DNA from: Saccharina japonica
Lineage: Eukaryota > Sar > Phaeophyceae > Laminariales > Laminariaceae
NCBI GenBank assembly: GCA_008828725.1
Contig: MEHQ01000383.1
Coordinates: forward strand, 122,013-186,012
DNA: 64,000 nucleotides
Direction: 5' to 3'
A program made the position numbers and the translations under genes. Shown here in pieces: positions 1 to 15,100 of this stretch (the first letter of the stretch is position 1; each line of letters starts with the position of its first letter). The notes under the pieces were generated by a model. It was not told where the DNA came from and ran no database searches. It worked only from the letters and a program-made list of their open reading frames with translations.

Positions 1-85
1 CAAGGTCAACTCGGTCGTGAAGCACTGCTGCAGCACACAAGCAAGCAGCATGGACCCTGGGAAAGGCGCTGCACAGCATGACACG
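1..85 (+). CDS. Gene 1 possible upstream exon (partial at window edge)
   Basis: Open from the left edge in the frame read from base 2, ending with ACG before a good donor (GTGAGA at 86). The residues would end GKGAAQHDT, and the exon ends in phase 0 as the 2890 exon requires. Composition is not distinctive. The exon could instead belong to 5' UTR or be chance. Confidence 0.3.
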
Positions 86-3000
86 GTGAGATATGTTGGA
101 GCGAAACCCACCACCTCCTTGGTGTTGGCTCGCACCGGGTGCTATAGAGGCCTTGTGCTGTCTCTGCGTTGTTGTCCGTCTGCCTGCTTTGCTTGTGTGG
201 GGACGGCGCTCGGTCACTCCGCTCACTTCGGCAGCTACGTACATACCCCCCTTGAACCTGGAAGTCTGCTTGCTTCAGGCATAGACCTGAGAGGGTACTT
301 CGCGTACTTCGGCAATATCTCCGAGATACCGGGTACTAGCTATACGCAACTGGGATGCTGGGCCAGGCTATTGCTCCTATTTGGGAAGGGTGCCCTCTAT
401 TTAGTCTCCTATACCAGGTGCATAAAAAGTCGCAAGGTGATCGAGCGGAATATCTCCCAAGACACCACCTGGCCCACCGAGCTTGCACCAAGGTGGTACG
501 CTAAGAAACTACAGTACGAGGGCTGGGCACTGGCTGACTCTGTCAGTAGCGGCTGTACTACGAACTGTCGTTGGCATCAATCAGTATACTGGATTGCAAC
601 AGTATACGGTCTCTCCTCTCTCCTCCCTCCTCCCGGAACGCATTTGATGGGTTTCCGTACTATACTTTGGCGTGTTTCTTGGACGTACGTATGTACGTAA
701 GGTAGTCACTGGGAATATACTAGCCCGGCCAAGCCGTAGATTACTACCTGGTACGTGTGATACTTCCGGAATATACTGACTGTGCCAGTGCCCAACCCTA
801 TAAGGCAGGACTCCAAGCAGTACGGTATACTGTGATCAAGATTAGTTTCTCCAAAGCAAGACGGGGGCAGATGAAAGACAAAGAGCAGGCCGCAGCGGTG
901 ACCGGTGGTCTACGAGTAGCAGTTAACCACGAAGACCGCTAAGGTTGAGATCGGGGGTTCGATTCCCCGTACACATGAGGCGCCTTTACCGCTCTTGGTC
1001 CACAAATCGTACCAGATAAAAGTACGAAATATGTTTTGATTTCTTGCTGGTTTTACGTGAGTGTGTGTGTGTTTTAAAAATCAAATCACGAGAAGCCGTC
1101 GACCCAACCCTAACCCTAACCCCAACCCTAGTAGTGCAGGCTAAGGCTCGACCCGTGCGCGGCTTCGCCGCGCGTTTTGGACAATCTGAAAAAATGTGCG
1201 GACCACCACAAAAACCGTAATATATTTGGTACTTTATCTGGTACGATTTCGTCTCCCCGAATTCAGAAAGTAAATAATTGACTCTAATTTTAGTATATTA
1301 CATCCACCACCCCAACTTGCGTCATATATATAGCAGTACGGGTAGAGGGATGTCGGGATCATGTGGGTCAAGAGCACCTGCAAAGGCTACTGTTGCGCAT
1401 GGACATTTTTATCACCGAAGGACTCCAACTGTCGAGAGCGCCTATTCATAGTATAGCGTGGGTAGGCACACACCGGCGAGAGTCGATGAGGGAAGAAAGT
1501 GCCGAATCTTCTCGCGATAAAAATGCAAGGCACGTACCGTAGTGGGGAGGGAGGAGAGGAGCCTACGTACCTACGCGTAGTGACCCTGGATCTGAGTCAC
1601 GACTAAAGAGAGAGAGAAAAAGAGGGCGAATATCATAAATGGGATGGAAAAAAGAAAGAAGAAATGAGATGGGTGCAGAGTATGCGAAGATAATCCCTGC
1701 CGGCGTAAATATACACAAGTGACCAACATTATACCGGAAAGGACAGCAGTATGGAGTATCTAGTATGGGAGGGGTGGTAGCACCGGCTGTGGGAGATGTC
1801 GCCACCCTTCTACTAGTAATCCCAAACTATCTATCTGAAAATAACTGGTCCGAAGATACGTCCGTACTTTTCAGGAACGGGATGGGGATAGTTCTTGAAC
1901 AGTCCCCTATCCCCTACCTAATGCGACATATATGCTCGAGGACCAATCAGTTGTCACCTGGCCACTCCCCCCCCCAAGCCTTCCTCTCTCCAACCTTAGA
2001 CTCGTACAGACAAGGAAGAAACAAGTGTGTATTTTCGGCATTTTTTTTTAATAAAAATATCAGCTGTTTTCTTAGGCCACGGTCCCAGTCCTCCACTCTT
2101 TTAGGCTTCCTTTTGTGCTATCTTATACGTATATATCACAATCTTGTTTCACAATCTTGATTGAGCGGGTCAATTCCCCTAGATACCAGGTATAAGAAAC
2201 AGGGCTGCTATTAATAGTCCAGGGTGAATTTATTATTTCATATTGTTACGTATGGTAAGGAGGCTTGTTTCTACTCTCCGCATCAATTTTCCACTCCTCA
2301 GACAAATCACGATCTAGCTATCTACAGATAGATCATTTACATTTTAGTAGTTCCTCATTTGCCCTTGTGAGAGGTTGTGCAGAATCTGCATAGCAAAAAT
2401 CCAACACAGGAAACATGTGCTACGTACGCGTACGTAGATCATGGCAGAGATTACGACTCCCACCCGGCAATTAGAGCTACAGTAGATAATACACGACCGG
2501 GAATAGATCTGCCTTGAAAGGTCCACTGTTTATAGATCATCAAGTGGAAATCATTCGATCACCTGTCCGCGGTGTGAACACAGTTTCCGAAGACTGTTAA
2601 TCCCTGAAGAACCGGTCCCACGATTTTTGGGGACAAACTACTTGGAATTAGTGTGGGATAAGTTTCGCAGTTCTTAAAAGCGATGGGGTTTGTTGATTGA
2701 TCCCGAGCAACACAAAACTTTATGTTTGCGTTTTGTTCTCGTGAACAACGAGTGTACTGCTCCTGTGTGGATTGAGGCTGAAGGGTGTAGAAGGAAAGAT
2801 TCCGAATATTTCAAGGCTGACGATTGGACAAGTATGAAGTGAAAAGTAATTTCCTGGAAACTTGCTCGTTATCTTGTCGTTGCAAGCAGGTTGAAAGCGT
2901 ATCCCTGTCGGACACGCCTTCGCCTCAGCAGGAAACCGCCGCGGAAGGGGGAAAAGCGTCCGTCATGCCCGTCGCCGATGTCATGGTGAGAGCCGGAGAG

Positions 3001-6000
3001 TAGAGTTTAGCGTAGGATATCGTATATAGAATGTTCCGATATATCGGAATACCGAACTCGATATATCGGAATACCGAAATTTCGATATATCGCCTAGAGT
3101 GGTAGACAATAACGCCTACACACATTGTTCAAAACCACGCGCTTGGTTTCTGTATCGCTTTCCGTTACGCCCCCGCCCCATCGCTCTCGCGACAAGGTCC
3201 GAAAATATTATCTCGTCCCCTATAATTACCCCGCTGATACCTCCGTTAATCCCCCCGCATCCCGCAAACGTGACACGCCTCTTCCGCTTTGCCGGCGCTA
3301 TGAAATACATATATCGAGACATTCCGGTATCTCGGTATCTCCGTAAAAAGTTCCCTGTCGACCCTTAATTACCCCGCCAATCTCCCCGCCAATCTCTCCG
3401 CGAATCTCCCCGCACCCTGCGCATGTGAAACGCTAATATCCCCGCATCGGCGCCATGAAGGATATATATGGAGACTTTTCCGGCTCGGTAATCTCCGTAG
3501 AAGATTCCATCTGTTCCGCGCTTATCTCCCCGCATCCCACAAACGCGAAACGCCTATTCTGCTCCATTCACGCTGTTTCGTTCAGGCCCTGTTGCAGGCT
3601 ATGCGGGAGGAGCAGCTGAGCTCCTTGAAGGCCATCGAGGACGGGGTTCAGCAGGTAGCATCGCCCCCCCCCCTCCCCTCCCCCGCTAGCGAGCGCGCGG
3701 GGTATGTGTGCACAGATATAAGTTGACCTAATCGTATGTAGCACCTAGAGTAGGCTTGGTTGCACCGAGACATAAAACGAGGCACTGCTGTAGTATTCCT
3801 GACGTCTGCGCCCATGAATCAATTTCTATTATGACCTGAAATATAAGCACTACTTCAATTTCATGTTAATATATAAACGGTCCCTATATTCGGGGTCAGA
3901 GAGGTATGCAGTAGGACAGTTTCGTGCTCAACCAGCCTGACCCGCCTGCTGTTGCCTAGCAGCCAGCTCAGCTGCGAGAAGGCACTCTGTATCGCTCCTC
4001 GACGGTGAGGTCCCCTTGCCCTCGTCTCCTCCCCCCTGTATCCCCGCCCGAAATACGCCTCATTTTTACGAGCGCATGCAAGTTTCCACACGTCGAACAA
4101 GATCACGATCTTGATAATCTACGTAGATCCTAGCGTGCCGTCATGATATGTTGAGCAAGATCTGTGTAGTACCTAACCAACCTAGGAAACATGTCCTGCA
4201 GTAATAGACCATGCTTATTGCTTGGCTCCCACCCGGCTAGGTGAGCTAGATCATACAGATCATACAGATCGTACAGATCGTACAAATCATACAGATCATA
4301 CAGGTCGTACGGATCAGGGATCTATCTGCCCCTTGAAAAATGAAAAATTTAGATAATCTCTACCAGGTATATATTACGAGGGACCACAGTAAATAGAACC
4401 AAAAATGGTTAGTAAAAATAGATAAATATAGAGTTTTTTGTGTGTACCGGAGGTCCTTTTTTACTATGGTCCCTCTGTAATAGTACGTGTGGGCCGCGTG
4501 AGAATGGCTGACCCTCGACCTGATCCCAACTAACCCTAAGATCTGTATAGTACCGAACCAACCCAGGAAATATGTCCTACAACAGTAGACCATGCTTACT
4601 GCGGCATGGCTCCCACCCGGCCAGATGAGCTAGATCATACAGATCATACAGATCGTACAGATCATACATCTATCTGCCCTTTGAAAAATGAGATATCTAG
4701 ATTATCTTTATATATTACGAGGGACCACAGTATATAGGGCCAAAAATGGTTAGTGGAACTAGGTAAATATATAGGTTTTTGTGTGCACCGTAGGTCCTAT
4801 TTACTACATTAGCCCACCCCGGTAATAGTTCGTATGGGCCGCGTGAGAATGGTTGACCCGCGACCTGATCCCGAGAGGCTCAGGTACGGTGGAGATAGCC
4901 ACCGGCCATGCATGACATGAGTACACCCCCCCCCCCGGATTAGCGAAGGGTTTCAATGTAATATTCGGAAAGAATGTAATGAGCGCCCCAACTGTTGGAA
5001 ATGTCTCGATTAGGAGTAGGAACACGGTGATCCGTGGAGATGTCTCTATTAGGAGTAGCAGCGGCGATCCGTGGAGATGCCTCCACAGTAGGATTAGGAA
5101 CGCCTTGGCCGACAGGATTGTGCACCGAAAACGAAACATGGCTACGTCGGTTGTTGGGGTTTTCATTCACAGACAATTCGGTCAGTTTCGGTGTTTTTGT
5201 TTTCTGACAAAATAACAGCAAACCGAAACCGAAACCGAACGGTTTTTCGGCGAAGGTTTTTTGGTGAAAACCCGAAAATGTCGATCGGTTTCGGTCGTTT
5301 TTTTCTTGCAAATAAACCGAAAATAAAGAAAGTCGGTTTTCGGTCGGGAAAAAACGAAAAACAAAAAAAAACGACCGAAAAAATACGACATTCGGTTTTT
5401 CGGTTCACAATCCTGGTGGTCAATTGGTCAAATGACTTAACCCATTCAGAACTGAAAAAAAATGTCCCACACTAATTCCAAGTATTTTGTCCCCAAATTC
5501 GTGGGACCAGTTCTTAAGGGGTTAAGGCCAGCAGCAGATGAACACGCCCCCCCCCCCCCAGCCACGGTCTAGATGGCACCCATTTATCACTTATGGACTG
5601 CAGCACCTAAGGGCAGTGCATAGTATATTATTAGTGTTTCAGTGTTGTAGGGGTGGAACGGGGTGCCCAATAGAGTACACCTCAGTTTTGATTGGTCAAC
5701 ACCTCTAGCCTGATTCCACCCGCCATTTTGGTTGGTCAACACCTCTAGCCTGATCCCACCCGCCATTTTGATTGGTCAACACCTCTAGTCTGATCCCACC
5801 TGCTATTTTGGTTGATGAACACCTCTAGCCTGATCCCACCCGCCATTTTGATTGGTCAACACCTCTAGCCTGATCCCACCTGAAGCAGATCCAATTTGGC
5901 ACCCTTGCTCCCACTCAGCAGCAAAGATGTCAGGAGACATGTCAAGCAAGGCAAAACATGCGCTGTCAAGGGTGTAGGGCCGAAGTGTTACACACTAAAA

Positions 6001-9000
6001 TCTAGTAGTTTGGTGTCAGTCACGGCATGTCAAGGCAAAGCTGCTGTCTGCCAAGGGTTGAAAGTCCTGTCTCCCGACATCTTTGCTCAGCAGGCGCACA
6101 AGTATAGGGTTGGGGTTGGGGTTAGGGTCAGGGGTAGCGGAATGGCATGTGGACTGCAGTTAAAGCGCTGTACTCGTAGTCCATGGACTGACAATAGCTG
6201 TTTCCCCCCGCCGCCTGTGTCCCCTTGGGCCTCCACAGCTCCAGTCGCAGGTTATGGTCCTCGGGGAGACGGCTAACATGTCGCAGGAAAAGACCTCCAT
6301 CTGTCTGGAGCGGCTCGCCGGCCTGGAGGTCCGGATAGGCTCCATCCCTGTGGTAAGTTTAGTGAGGCAAACACGCCTCCTTACTGACTTCCGTGTAACT
6401 GTCATGTGCAATTGGTTACGTTCGCGGGTGGTATCTTGGTAGGGTTATCGTGTGTAACTGTCATACAAATTTGGGAGCGGTTGCGAGTGTTTTATGGACA
6501 CCAAGGGGGGAATCGTACCGTTTTTTTTGTTTCCAGCCCGGTGGTGAGTGAGGAGGCAAACACGCCTCCTTCCTGCCTTCGTGTAACTGCCATTTGTAAT
6601 TGGTAACGTTCGCGGGTGGTATCTTGGGTTGTCGTGTAACTGTCATTTGTAATTGGTAGCTGTTGCGGGTACATAGTATCTTGGGGGTTTTATCGTGTAA
6701 CTCTTGCCACGCAATTGTCCGAGCGGTCGCGGGTAGTACCTGAGTTCTCGTGTAACTTCCTTCTTTCAATGTGTACCATAATCGCACTGATACGTACTGA
6801 TTTTTGTTTGTTTGTTTCACTTTTTTTTCCGTCTCGGTGGTCAGAGAGATGAGGCAAACGCGTTGCCTTCCTGCCTTCGTGTAACTGTCAGTGGCAATAG
6901 ATAACGGTCCAGCCTCCTTCTTGGTTTCGTGTAACTGCCATTTGTTTTTTGGTAGGGCGCTTCATGGGTCATGATCCGACCGGTGGTTCGCGTCAGGAAG
7001 TGCTTCAAATCTCACGGGTCGGGTCGGGTCGGGTCGGGTCGGGTCGGGTCGGGTCGGGTCGGGTCGGGTCGGGTCGGGTCGGGTCGGGTCGGGTCGGGTC
7101 GGGTCGGGTCGGGTCGGGTCGGGTCGGGTCGGGTCGGGTCGGGTCGGGTCGGGTCGGGTCGGGTCGGGACGGGTCGGGTCAGGGTCACGGGACGGGTCGG
7201 ATGAGGGTCACGGGACGGGTCGGGTCAGGGTCACGAGACGGGTCGGGTGAGGGTCACGGGACGGGTCGGGTCAGGGTCACGAAACGGGTCGGGTCAATGT
7301 CACGGAACGGGTCGGATCAGGGTCACGGGACGGGTCGGGTCAGGGTCACGGGACGGGTCGGGTCAGGATCACGGGGCGGGTCGGGTCAGGATCACGGGAC
7401 GGGTCGGGTCAGGGTCACGGGACGGGTCGGGTCAGGGTCACGGGACGGGTCGGGTCAGGGTCAAGGGACGGGTCGGGTCTCCTGGTCGGCTATAGGGGTT
7501 AATTGGTCGACCCCAAGGGAATCTCGGGGTCGGGGAGCTTCGGGTTGGGTCGGGTCCGGGTCGTGGTCGGGTCGGGATCGGGTCAGTTCTTGCGTGATCG
7601 GGTATACGGCGGGTCGTAGTACGGGTTCGGGGAGCGGACTCGGGGTCGGGGTCGAGTCGGGTCGGATCGGGTCTGGTCTGGTCAGCAGCTTTTCAAGCTC
7701 TCACGGGTCGGGTCACCCTTACCCGACCCGACCCGACCTGATCCGTGAAGTTTGATCCGACCCGTGAACAGCCCTGGTAATTGGTAGTGGTCGCGGGTGG
7801 AATCTGGGGTTTCTGTATAACCGTCATTCTCGGTAATTGGGAACGGTCGCGTGTGATATCTTACTGCGTGCTTGTTCTGTTCCATCCCTGTGGTGAGTAT
7901 GGCAACACGCCTCCTTCATGGTCTATAACCTCGTCGTCCCCCCTCCTGGGCTTGTTGTGTAACTGTCATCGCTAACGGTTTGCGGGCGGTGTTATATCTT
8001 TTGGGGTTGTCGTGTAACCGTCAGATATATGTCGAAACGGTCGCGAGTAGTCCGACGTGTGAAAGTTTAACGACCAGGGCTGCGAATAAGGCATGCCTAA
8101 TTGGCTGGACGTGCCGGCTAGCTATTCATTGGATTAGTTGGACTAGTTGGGTGTGGCGTAGTGAGCCAGCTAGCTGACTATTTGTTTTCGTATTTCCTAA
8201 AAATATATATGTAAAACCCGAGCCACAAACAACAGCGCCAGGGCTATAGATAGATAGATACATGAACGCAGGATTCCCCAAATTACCGCACGCAACTAAC
8301 TATAATACCTTCGTAGCCAACTAGTTCCAACTAATAACTAGTCGGCGACTTATTATAGTCAGCCAACTAATAAATTAGTCTCGGCGACTTACTGTCAGAC
8401 AACCCACATCCCTACCAATAACCCCTACCCCCTCCTTCACCCGCCTCCGCCCAACGTTACCTGCCTCACCGGATGCGCCTGACCTTGCATTACAGCCTAT
8501 GCAGGCCCCCGACAATAACCTTTACCGTTCCCACCAGTACGAACCCCAGGGACAGGCCAGGTCCCGCCCGGGGGGTGCAGTCGGAGTTGGAGGCGGCGGA
8601 GGCGGTGCTTTAGGGAGGGGAGGCGTCGCTGGTGTCCCCGGTGTGCCGACGCCTTCGCAGCGATCGCATTCGGGCGCGGAAAAACCAGCGCAGCCTTCCC
8701 GCCCCCCAACGTGAGAAGCGGATTTTGTTTTTTTCGTCAGAGTTTTGTTTTTCCCCCAACGGATTTTTGTTGTTTTTTCTTCCCGTTGGACTTGCAATCT
8801 AGAATGTGATCTGTCATATAAGGGATACCAGCATAAGGGATATACGGGATACGAAGGGTCGGTCGCCCCCATGGTCTAGTGATACCGTCGAACGCTTCTA
8901 AGAGTTGATTTACGGAGTTCGAACCCCACGTGGGTTGGAATTTTGAGTCTATCTGCAAAAAAAAATAAAAAACGGAATCAACTGCTGAGAGCCTATGGAT

Positions 9001-12000
9001 ATTAATAGTTGGATTTAGTGTGTGTGTGTTTTTTTTTCTAGTAGTACGAGTAGAATGGTTTAGTTCTGTTAACACGGATCGGTCTTAAACCGTGCGTGGC
9101 TCGTCACCGTTGTCTCGCAGGTGGTTGGATCGAGGAAAGCCGGAGCCCGCCAGCCCGCATTTTATGAGGAACGCCCCCGCACAGGTGTGTTGTATGTGTT
9201 GTATGTGTTGTAGGCGCGTGTTTTATGTGTTGTGTGTGCGTATTGTATATGTTGCATGTGCGTGTAATATGTGATGTATGTGCGTGTTGCATGCGCGTGT
9301 TGTACGTGTTGTACGTGTTGTATGCGCGTGTTGTATGTGTTATATGTGCGTGTTTAATATTTGTACGTGCGTGTTGTATGTGTTATATGTGTTGTATATT
9401 TTTGCGTGTTGTATGTGTTGCATGTGCGTGTTGCATGTGTTGTATGTACCTGATGGGTGTTGCATATGGGTGTTGTATGTACCTGATGGGTGTTGTTTGT
9501 GTTGCATGTGCGTGTCGGGTGTTGCATGGAAATGCTGTGTGATGGCCTTATATAAACGTGTAGGTGCCTGTTGGGTCCCATGCAACTCCCGATCCCGTTT
9601 AACATGTCAATGTTTCAATCAATCTGCCATTTCTTCTCCCGCTCACCTTTCATGCGACTCGCCCACCTTTCATGCGACTCGCCCGACACCTCGCGGCGCT
9701 TCGCGCTTGGTGCAAGCAATGTCTGCCTGGTCGGTGAAACCCCGACATGCTCCGTCACGGCATTGTAGGGATGCGAGGGTCTATGTTCATACGACTACGG
9801 CCATGCATGAAAATGAAGCACACCCCCCTCTCCCACCCTCCCATCTCTCCGTGCAAAACCTCGATGAACACCATGCTGTTATTTACGATTATGCACATAT
9901 ACAGCCTCGTCCTGCTGCCGCTCACCCCGCTGCTGCGGCGGCCGCTGCTACTGGAAGATCAGGGGGAAGGTTGGGGCCGGTATCGGCAGCGCCACCGGTG
10001 GGGAAGGTTGCGGGGAGGGGGGCGAAGGTGGGTGTCTCCCCGAGGCGAGCGGCTTAAGGAGGCAAAGCGTGATAAGCCTTTGCGCTCGGATCGTAGCGCG
10101 CATGCAGGTGTGGGGGGGGGAGGGGGGTAGGGGGGGGGGAGGGGGGTACTTCATTTTCATGCATGGCCGTAGTCGTATGACCATAGACCCTCGCATCCTT
10201 AAGATACCGAGACGGAGCATGTCGGGTTTTCACCGACCAGACAGACATTGCTAGCACCAAGCGCGAAGCGCCGTGAGGTATTGGGCGAGTCGCGTGAAGG
10301 GTGAGCTGCATCCTACTAAGAACCGCCTGTGAGGCGGACTTTCATATGGATCTCAGCCTCCAACGAATTGATTCGATGTCTGGTGTGGCCACTTCCAGAG
10401 ACAGCAAGGGGTATTACTATATATCTGCCTCGTGGGTGCGTTACCATATACACACTACGTGATACGATCCTTCCCCTGGAGCTGAGGTTCTCAACCCCAC
10501 ACAAATGATCTAACTCGACCGCCAGCCTTGTTTACCGCAACCCCCCCCCAAAAAAAACGTACTCTGGTTGTCTAGCTCACGCAGTGAGAGGCGTGTTTTA
10601 CAGCGTCGTTGCGAACCAACGCCAACCCAACCTATACATATATTATATCTTTATAGTACCGCAGGAGGGGGGGGGGCGTACTCATTGCTTTTTTGCCTTA
10701 GTCTTTTTACCGTTGGGCCCGCATCCCTTCCGAGACAGCGCACCGTTCCTACTCCTAATGTTGACACCTCCAACATTCGGGCGCGGGGGGGTTGTACTCA
10801 TTAGCCGCATGTCATGCGTGGCCGTAGCCGTATTGACCGAAGACCCTCGCACCCCTGCAATGCCGGGACGGAGCACACATCGGAGTTTTCACCAACCAGA
10901 CAGAGACTTTAAATTGCTTGCACCGAACGCGAAGCGAAACAAGAGGTGTTGGGCCAGTCGCATGAAAGGCGAGAGCTGCATTCTACTTTGAACCGCTGTT
11001 TCGGCGGACGTTCTTGCATACGGATGATAGCTTCGGCTGAATTGAAGCGAGGGGTAATGGTACGTAGGAGGGTGGTGATGGTGGTGGTGAGGGGAGGGGA
11101 GGGTGGAAAAGGTTAGAGAGGCCAAGCGGAGCGGAAATCGTTTGCGGCTGATATTTTTTTGTTCTTACGCCTACCCAAACAAAACAAGTGTCCAAGCGAG
11201 AAATCCGAAAATATCATACACGAAACAAATGCCCAAGCGAGAAATGAGAAACTGTCAGTACAAAACAAATTCCAAGCAGCGAAATGCGAAAGTATCACGT
11301 TTTCGTTTCGTTCTTTCGTTAAGAATTGGCCTAGTGAGATTTTTTTCTTACACTTAACGGAACGGAACAAATTAATTTCCAAGTGATAAAAATGCGAAAA
11401 TGTCACGTTTTTTTTTTTTTTTTTTTTTTTATGTTTTTCCTTTTTTTTTTTTTTTTTTTTTTTTCTTTTTTAAAAATAAATTCGAAAAAAAAAAAACAGG
11501 CGAGAATCGCGTCAAGCCGGGGTGGGGCCAGCAGCGGTGGCGGTGCAGCCGCCGCCGCGTCTGCCGCAGCCGCTACAGCAGCCTCGCAACAAAAACAACA
11601 AAAACAGGGGACGTTCCAGAAACAACCCCAGGGTTTCGATTCGGCCGAAGCGCCTTCGTCCAGCCTATCATCTCCCTTCTCCTCCTCCCCCACCTCTGCC
11701 GCTGTGGCGGACGCGAGGAGGACAATAAGCCCTCAGAACGCCAACTTGAGCGGAGGGGGGGGGTCGTTTTCTAGCAGCCCCTCTTTTTTGGATGGAGGCG
11801 TTGCCGGAGGGGCAGGCAAGACGGGGCGGGGTGCGGTGGTTAGGGATGTCCGCAGCGGTGGAGGCGTGTTTGGACACGAACAAGATAATTCGTCGTCGCT
11901 AGTCGAGAGGGAGGCTGAGAGGGAGAGGAGGGAGGCCGAGAGGAGGGGGCGGGAGGCGAGGGAGCAGGAGGCCAGGAGGGAGGCTGCTCTCGAGGCGGAG

Positions 12001-12149
12001 AGGAGACGGAAGCAGGAGGAGAAAGAGGAGCAAGCGCGGTGAGACTGGGTTGACTGTGGTGGGGACGGAGGGGGAGTGTACTCATGTCGTGCATGGCTGT
12101 AGTCGTATGACCATAGGCTTGACTGTGGTGGGAGTGGGTGGGGGGGGGG

Positions 12150-12196
<47 letters not shown>

Positions 12197-15100
12197 CGTG
12201 CTTCGAAGTTGATGTTGTGGGGGCGGCGGGAGGGTTGAGGAAGCAAGTACGGCATCTCTTTAAAAAAAAAAAAAATGATTTTGAATATCATTCTCGCCGG
12301 AAAAGCAATTTTTCACGTAGGAAAATCGACTGTAATATACTAGGCTACAAAACGTGCTGTCACACTATGTATTCGACATTGTTGATTAATCTACGTATGA
12401 ATATGTCCTTGTATGTTTTTTTATTTGACAATGTTTTGTACAGGCTGGAGTTGCACAGCGGGCAGATATTTCTTGGTAAATCTACTGCTATAGGTTCTGT
12501 ATGTTATTATATTTTGACAAAGTTTTGTGCAGGCTTGAGTTGCAGCGGGGCGGATGTTTTACTGATAAATCTACACGAGTAATGCTGTGCAAAGTGGTGT
12601 ACCCATTTAAGAGGTGTACCCATTTAAGAGGTGTACCCATTTAAGACCACCCCATGACAAGCCCGAAAAACGTGGTCTTATCTATAACATGGTCGTGTCG
12701 TTTACAGTACGTTGCTAATTCTAAAAAGAGGCAGGTATTAATCAGGTAGCCCCTTTTATTTTTACCCATTCAGAACTGAAAAGCATATCCCACACTCATT
12801 CCAAGTAGTTTCCCCCCAAATGCGTGAGACCAGTTCTTAAGGGGTTAACCCATTCAGAACTGAAAAACTTATCCTACACTAATTCCAAGTAGTTTGTCCC
12901 CAAAATGGGGGACCGGTTTTTATTCAACTGAAAAAATTATCTCACACTAATTCCAAGTAGTTTGTCCCCAAAAACGGGCGACCGGTTCTTAACCTTAAGA
13001 ACTGGTCCCACATATTTGGGACAAATTACTTGGAATTAGTGTGGGATATTTTTTTTCAGTTCTGAATGGGTTAACCCCTAAGAACTGGTCCCACTATTTG
13101 GGGACAAACTACTTGGAATTAGTGTGGGATATTTTTTCCAGTTCTGAATGGGTTAAGCCCTTAAGAACTGGTCCCACATATTTGGGCCAAACTACTTGGA
13201 ATTAGTGTGGATAATGTTTCCAGTTCTGAATGGGTTAACCTTACCTTGTAGGACTGGAGTCCCGTTTTGGGGACAAATTACTTAAATTAGAGTGGTTTGT
13301 CCCCAAAACGGGACTGCAGTCCTATATGGGTTAAGGAACTCTAGTGCATTCGGGATTGGAAGTCCCTTACATACGGTACCGACGTCCCTATATAAGAGTT
13401 GTTACCGGCCCCTTATAGTCGGTAGTGGGCAAAAATGATGGGCAGAAACGTGAGGTCCCTTGGACCTATGCCAATGGGAGAGCGATGCTTGAAATATTTC
13501 CCTGGAATTTTCAGGCTGAAGATCCGCTCGTACCGCCGCTGTGGGAAAAAAAGGGAAAACATGTTTGATTTTTTTTTCGTTTTTTTTTTTCAAACGGCTG
13601 CAGGCGGCGCCATTTGCTTTTTCTCGTTGCACATCGTCAACACCCTGATAAAAATCAGCTCGTGCGACGATAGACCTTCGATCTCGACATAGACTCAGCC
13701 CACGGCCAACCCGCTTCGGGTCGGGCAAGGCCAACGAGTGTAGATGACGGCCTCGAAGCTGTAAGGCGGATCCATGGTCTAGGGGGCGAGAGATTGCCGG
13801 CGGCGTCCTACGCTCTTCTCCCAAACCCGATTTTTTTTTTTTTTTTTTGCCATTTGAGACGGATCGAGAAATTTTGTCATCTGATTTATGCACACCAGCA
13901 GCCAATTGTTTGTTTATCAGACGCCTGGCCAGCGCCCGCCACATATCACCGGCCATCGTGCGAACACGGTGACCCTAGGATGGGTCGGAGCCCGTAACGA
14001 GCGCACCGTGTTCAGAATTCATGACGCAGTCGTTGGTTTCGTCGATCCATGTCTGTCGAGGACTCGGAATCTCGCCACTTCGAACTATCATCCGCCTGAG
14101 TTTTTCTCAAGCCGATCTTGTCCCAACATTGGCCTGATAATTGCCTTTCTCGGGCTTTTCCAAAAATCGTGAATATTCCGTTTTAAGAATCGGTCCCATA
14201 GCAAAAGCTTGTTCTAGAAAAATCTGGCGGGGATCCTAGGAATTCATTTTTTTTAGGGTAACTTTGCTTTCCCATTGGCAGAGGTCTTACGTACCGTTTT
14301 CCCTTTTCGCGGTGTCCCTTAAAAGAGGGGCTACCTACTACTGTACTTGGAACATTAGCCCATACTAGTTCCAAGTAGTTTAGTTTTCCTCGTGACAAGC
14401 CGGTGTATATTTTATCTACCTGGTCTTAAATAACTCTAATTTGGCCTTAAACCCGGGTGGTCTTAATCCCTTAAGAAATGGTCCCCCATTTTTGGGGACA
14501 AACTACTTGAAATTCGTGTGGGATTACCTCTTCAGTTCTGAAGGGGTTAAAAATGGGTGCACCAATTTTTTTTTTTTTTGTTTGACACCGTTTTCGTACA
14601 GGCTGGAGTTGCAGCGGGCGGAGGCCAAGAGACGAAGGGAGGAGGAGGAAGCCCGGCTGGTGAGTGGACGAGCGCGCGACCGAGTAGGGGTGTTGGTGTT
14701 TTTTGTCGCGGTTGATTGTAGTGTGTTGTAGGTTTTGTGCATATAGTTGGTGTTGGTGGTGTTGGTGGTGTTGGTGGTGGTGTTGGTGTTGGTGGTGGTG
14801 GTTTTGGTGGTGTTGGTGTTGGTGGTGTTGGTGTTGGTGGTGTTGGTGGTGGTGGTGTTGTTGGTGGTGTTGTTGTTCGTGTTGGTGCTGGTGTTGGTGT
14901 TGGTGTTGGTTTTCTTGTTGTCGTGGTTAACGGTGTGGTGCGTTGTGAGTTTTGTAGTATTTTAGTTGCTGTTGCTGTTGCTGTTGGTACAGTCTAGCGG
15001 TGGTACTATTATTGTCGTTTTTTCCGTACCATATTTGGTCCTATTTACTATTAATATGGTCCCCCGTAATAGTTGATACCCGTGGAAGTACCACCGACTC

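Noticed and set aside
945-960. Functional tRNA gene at the strong T-loop motif
   Set aside because: No matching acceptor stem or convincing anticodon arm, so kept as tRNA-like only.
4250-4680. CRISPR-like array of CATACAGATC units
   Set aside because: Simple 10-bp direct repeats without unique spacers in a eukaryotic context.
6949-7755. 268-codon + ORF rich in Gly/Arg/Val/Ser
   Set aside because: Translation of the GGGTC microsatellite inside an intron.
9225-9542. Cys/Val-rich + ORF
   Set aside because: Translation of the TGTTGTATG tandem array.
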